A stretch of 64,000 nucleotides of DNA, taken from a bacterium (GTDB lineage Bacteria > Spirochaetota > Leptospiria > Leptospirales > Leptonemataceae). The position numbers and the translations under genes were made by a program. The notes under the pieces were generated by a model, which saw only the letters and a program-made list of their open reading frames with translations, was not told the DNA's origin and ran no database searches. The stretch is taken from the NCBI GenBank assembly GCA_024742665.1, contig JANSYA010000002.1, positions 723,112 to 787,111 of the forward strand, read 5' to 3'. This document shows, one piece after another, positions 62,351-64,000 of the stretch; position 1 is the stretch's first letter; every line of letters starts with the position of its first letter.

Positions 62351-62969
62351 ATCGGAAGCGAAGCACAACCGGAATACGACGCGGTCGGGTCGTCGGTGGT
62401 TCGCCATCGGCCTGTATTCTCTGGGATTATTATTATTCGCGATTTTTTATATCTATTCCGTCGTGCAACAGGAGCGAAAGATCGCAAGCAGCGCAGTGCT
62501 TGTTCTTGAGTTTCGGCCGCGGGATCCACGCTCCCTGGTCCAGGGCGATTATATGAATATGCAGTTGGCTCTTGAGCGCGAGATCTCCGTCAGAGACTCT
62601 TGCATCAGGCACGGCAATTATAATCCATCCGGCGTCGCCAAAAACCGAACCGGCTTCGCCCGCCTCAAGCAACGCGAACCGGAGGCGGGCGAGACCGAAG
62701 ACGTATTCGTTCTGGACGAATTTGTCGAGCGCCTGCCGCCGCGACAGAACGCCCGCGCGCCGGTGATTGCATATCGCAGCAGAAATTGCCTGATCACCAT
62801 CGGGTCCGGGAACTTCTTTTTTCAGGAAGGATCCGGGGGGCGCTTTCAGGCCGCTCAATTTGTGCGCGTGCGCCTGGCCGACGACGGTAGCGTTTATGCG
62901 GAAGAGCTGCTGGATGAAAACATGCGGCGAATCGAAGCCCGCGAATTGGAAGATCCCGAAGCGGAGTGA
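62343..62969 (+). CDS. GDYXXLXY-family membrane-anchored protein
   Basis: 208 residues. One membrane segment at about 21-41, then an extracytoplasmic domain with the name motif, here GDYMNMQLAL near 69-78. The usual Leu and Tyr of GDYxxLxY are Met and Leu, so the motif is weakened. The remainder holds FVERLPPRQNARAPVIAYRSR and LVRVRLADDGSVYAEELLDE-type strands. Last gene of the DUF2157/DUF4401 operon. Confidence 0.82.
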   Translation: MLESEAKHNRNTTRSGRRWFAIGLYSLGLLLFAIFYIYSVVQQERKIASSAVLVLEFRPRDPRSLVQGDYMNMQLALEREISVRDSCIRHGNYNPSGVAKNRTGFARLKQREPEAGETEDVFVLDEFVERLPPRQNARAPVIAYRSRNCLITIGSGNFFFQEGSGGRFQAAQFVRVRLADDGSVYAEELLDENMRRIEARELEDPEAE

Positions 62970-62981
62970 AGGTCGAAGCGA

Positions 62982-63767
62982 TCATAACTGCACGGCGCAC
63001 TGATCGAAGGCGGCCTGGCGGATCGCCCAGGACATGGCGAAGCTGTAGTGCACGTCGTCGAGCATCTGCGCCGGGCTGGCGGCCGCGCCTTCCGCCACGC
63101 CGAAGATCGGCAGAGGATCAAGATAGCACGCGTTGCCGTCGGCGTCCACGTAAGCCTTGATCCCGGCGTTCACCGCGCCCTTGTTCGCGTTGGCCTGGGC
63201 GATCAGCGTGGGATGAATGCCCACAACGGTAATGCGCGCCAGGGGCCAGCGTTCGCGCAGGCGATCGATCAGCGCTTCCCCGGCACGAATCGACGTCGCC
63301 GTAGAGACGCCCTGCAGGACGCCGTTGCCGTCGGCGGTTGAAATAAATATCTCGCTCAGTCCGAAAAATTGAACCGCGGGCAGCTGCTGATGCACATCGC
63401 AGATGCTATTGCCGCTGATGGCCCGGTTGCGCGAGTCCGCCGAAAGATATCCGGCATAGCGCGTCGAGATATCCATCGTCGAATCGCCGAGCACTACGAG
63501 TCGCGCGGGGCCGGTATCCAGCGCCCAGCCCCGCGCCGCGCTGAAGTACGCGGAGTTGCTGAGCGGATACTCGTCCGCGCAGGCGGCCGCTTCGAGGGTG
63601 GGCTGCAGCGACGCGTCAAACAGGATATACGCGCCAAGCAGGGTGACGGCGGTATCGGAGTCGAGCGCGACTGGCGACTGGTCTTCGGCGGGCGCGACGC
63701 ATGCCGATCCGTTAGAGCAGACCAACATTAGCACGACGGCGGCGTAGTATGTTCGGACGGTACGCAT
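62982..63767 (-). CDS. SGNH-hydrolase-like lipoprotein
   Basis: 261 residues from ATG 63767 (frame open to 63794). Lipoprotein-type leader ending CSNGSAC (C23). SGNH/GDSL features: block I LVVLGDSTMD with S96 as nucleophile, GNS of SGNSICD as a possible block for the oxyanion hole, and DDVHYS near 237-242 holding the Asp-x-x-His pair of block V (D237/H240). Esterase, lipase or acyl-transfer activity on a cell-surface or external ester is plausible. It converges with the GDYXXLXY gene, 12 bases apart. Confidence 0.8.
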   Translation of the reverse strand: MRTVRTYYAAVVLMLVCSNGSACVAPAEDQSPVALDSDTAVTLLGAYILFDASLQPTLEAAACADEYPLSNSAYFSAARGWALDTGPARLVVLGDSTMDISTRYAGYLSADSRNRAISGNSICDVHQQLPAVQFFGLSEIFISTADGNGVLQGVSTATSIRAGEALIDRLRERWPLARITVVGIHPTLIAQANANKGAVNAGIKAYVDADGNACYLDPLPIFGVAEGAAASPAQMLDDVHYSFAMSWAIRQAAFDQCAVQL

Positions 63768-64000
63768 TGTTACAGCAAGTGGGGGGCTCTGCAAAAAAGA
63801 AGACAGAGTTTTCGCACAGTGTCAACGCCGAAAGAAATCTCCAGCCGGGGCAAATCCATGTCGCAGCAGCTTTGTTGTTTACAGGCGAGACCGCGCGCAA
63901 CTTATGGCGTTACGCTTCTTTATAATACCGATCGTGGTATCCCTCCGGCACCAGAACCTGAGTTCTTTGAGTTTGGATCTTTCCTCTCCCTCTTTATTCG

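Overview
The window is a GC-rich (my rough impression, mid-50s percent) stretch of a bacterial chromosome with a dense mix of housekeeping, regulatory and lineage-specific exported genes. I see no rRNA, tRNA, CRISPR array, transposase or integrase. Several things suggest a free-living, Gram-negative, spirochaete-like bacterium, perhaps related to Leptospirales. There are many lipoproteins with loose lipoboxes and short acidic tethers. Two AraC-type regulators have membrane-embedded N-terminal halves, and a 7TM-type sensor is fused to a class III nucleotide cyclase. Alkane hydroxylase and many exported orphans are also present. This placement is an inference from gene families; no marker gene fixes the taxonomy.

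Layout. 1-3.7 kb: a GH3 beta-N-acetylhexosaminidase (5' end outside the window), a HemW-like radical SAM protein and a cysteine-rich protein, tightly packed. 3.7-7 kb: reverse-strand run with a membrane protein, a 7TM-AraC regulator and a large protein with an internal duplication. 7-15.7 kb: exported jelly-roll repeat protein, a translationally coupled lipoprotein/membrane pair, a 1022-residue receptor-like adenylate cyclase, a PilZ protein, a seven-bladed propeller and a decayed paralogue of the lipoprotein. 15.7-26 kb: flavoprotein, NHL-repeat and FG-GAP lipoproteins sharing one N-terminal leader, a convergent SbtA/SbtB-like bicarbonate transporter and PII-like regulator, and three tandem phage-tail-collar (microcystin-dependent-protein type) genes. 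26-31.5 kb: an overlapping operon of a cyclic-nucleotide-binding/thioredoxin-reductase-like fusion and a 7TM-AraC regulator, preceded by a perfect 16-bp palindrome, then a large M48 membrane metallopeptidase. 33-34.8 kb: TetR regulator plus AlkB alkane monooxygenase. 35-46 kb: GST, VOC proteins, AraC regulator and many orphans, including a small cysteine-rich exported protein, a DUF4274 protein, a methyltransferase and an SH3b lipoprotein. 46-50.6 kb: MptE/DUF115-like gene, then an overlapping operon of three exported proteins. 50.6-53 kb: a decayed copy of the 44.3-45.4 kb gene, an 8-bp tandem repeat, and a leader RNA with a strong intrinsic terminator in front of an ATP-grasp gene. 53-64 kb: exported ankyrin protein, SUKH-family protein, several lipoproteins, a DUF2157/DUF4401/GDYXXLXY membrane operon and an SGNH-hydrolase-like lipoprotein.

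The most interesting signal is the untranslated stretch at about 51.36-51.58 kb. A promoter-like box is followed by a 10-bp perfect terminator stem with a seven-T tail. Upstream of it lies a nine-base segment that can pair with the terminator's 5' arm. That is the form of a transcription-attenuation switch controlling the ATP-grasp gene, and I do not recognise it as a known riboswitch class. The second theme is segmental duplication and decay. Three gene families each have an intact copy and a damaged copy in this window.
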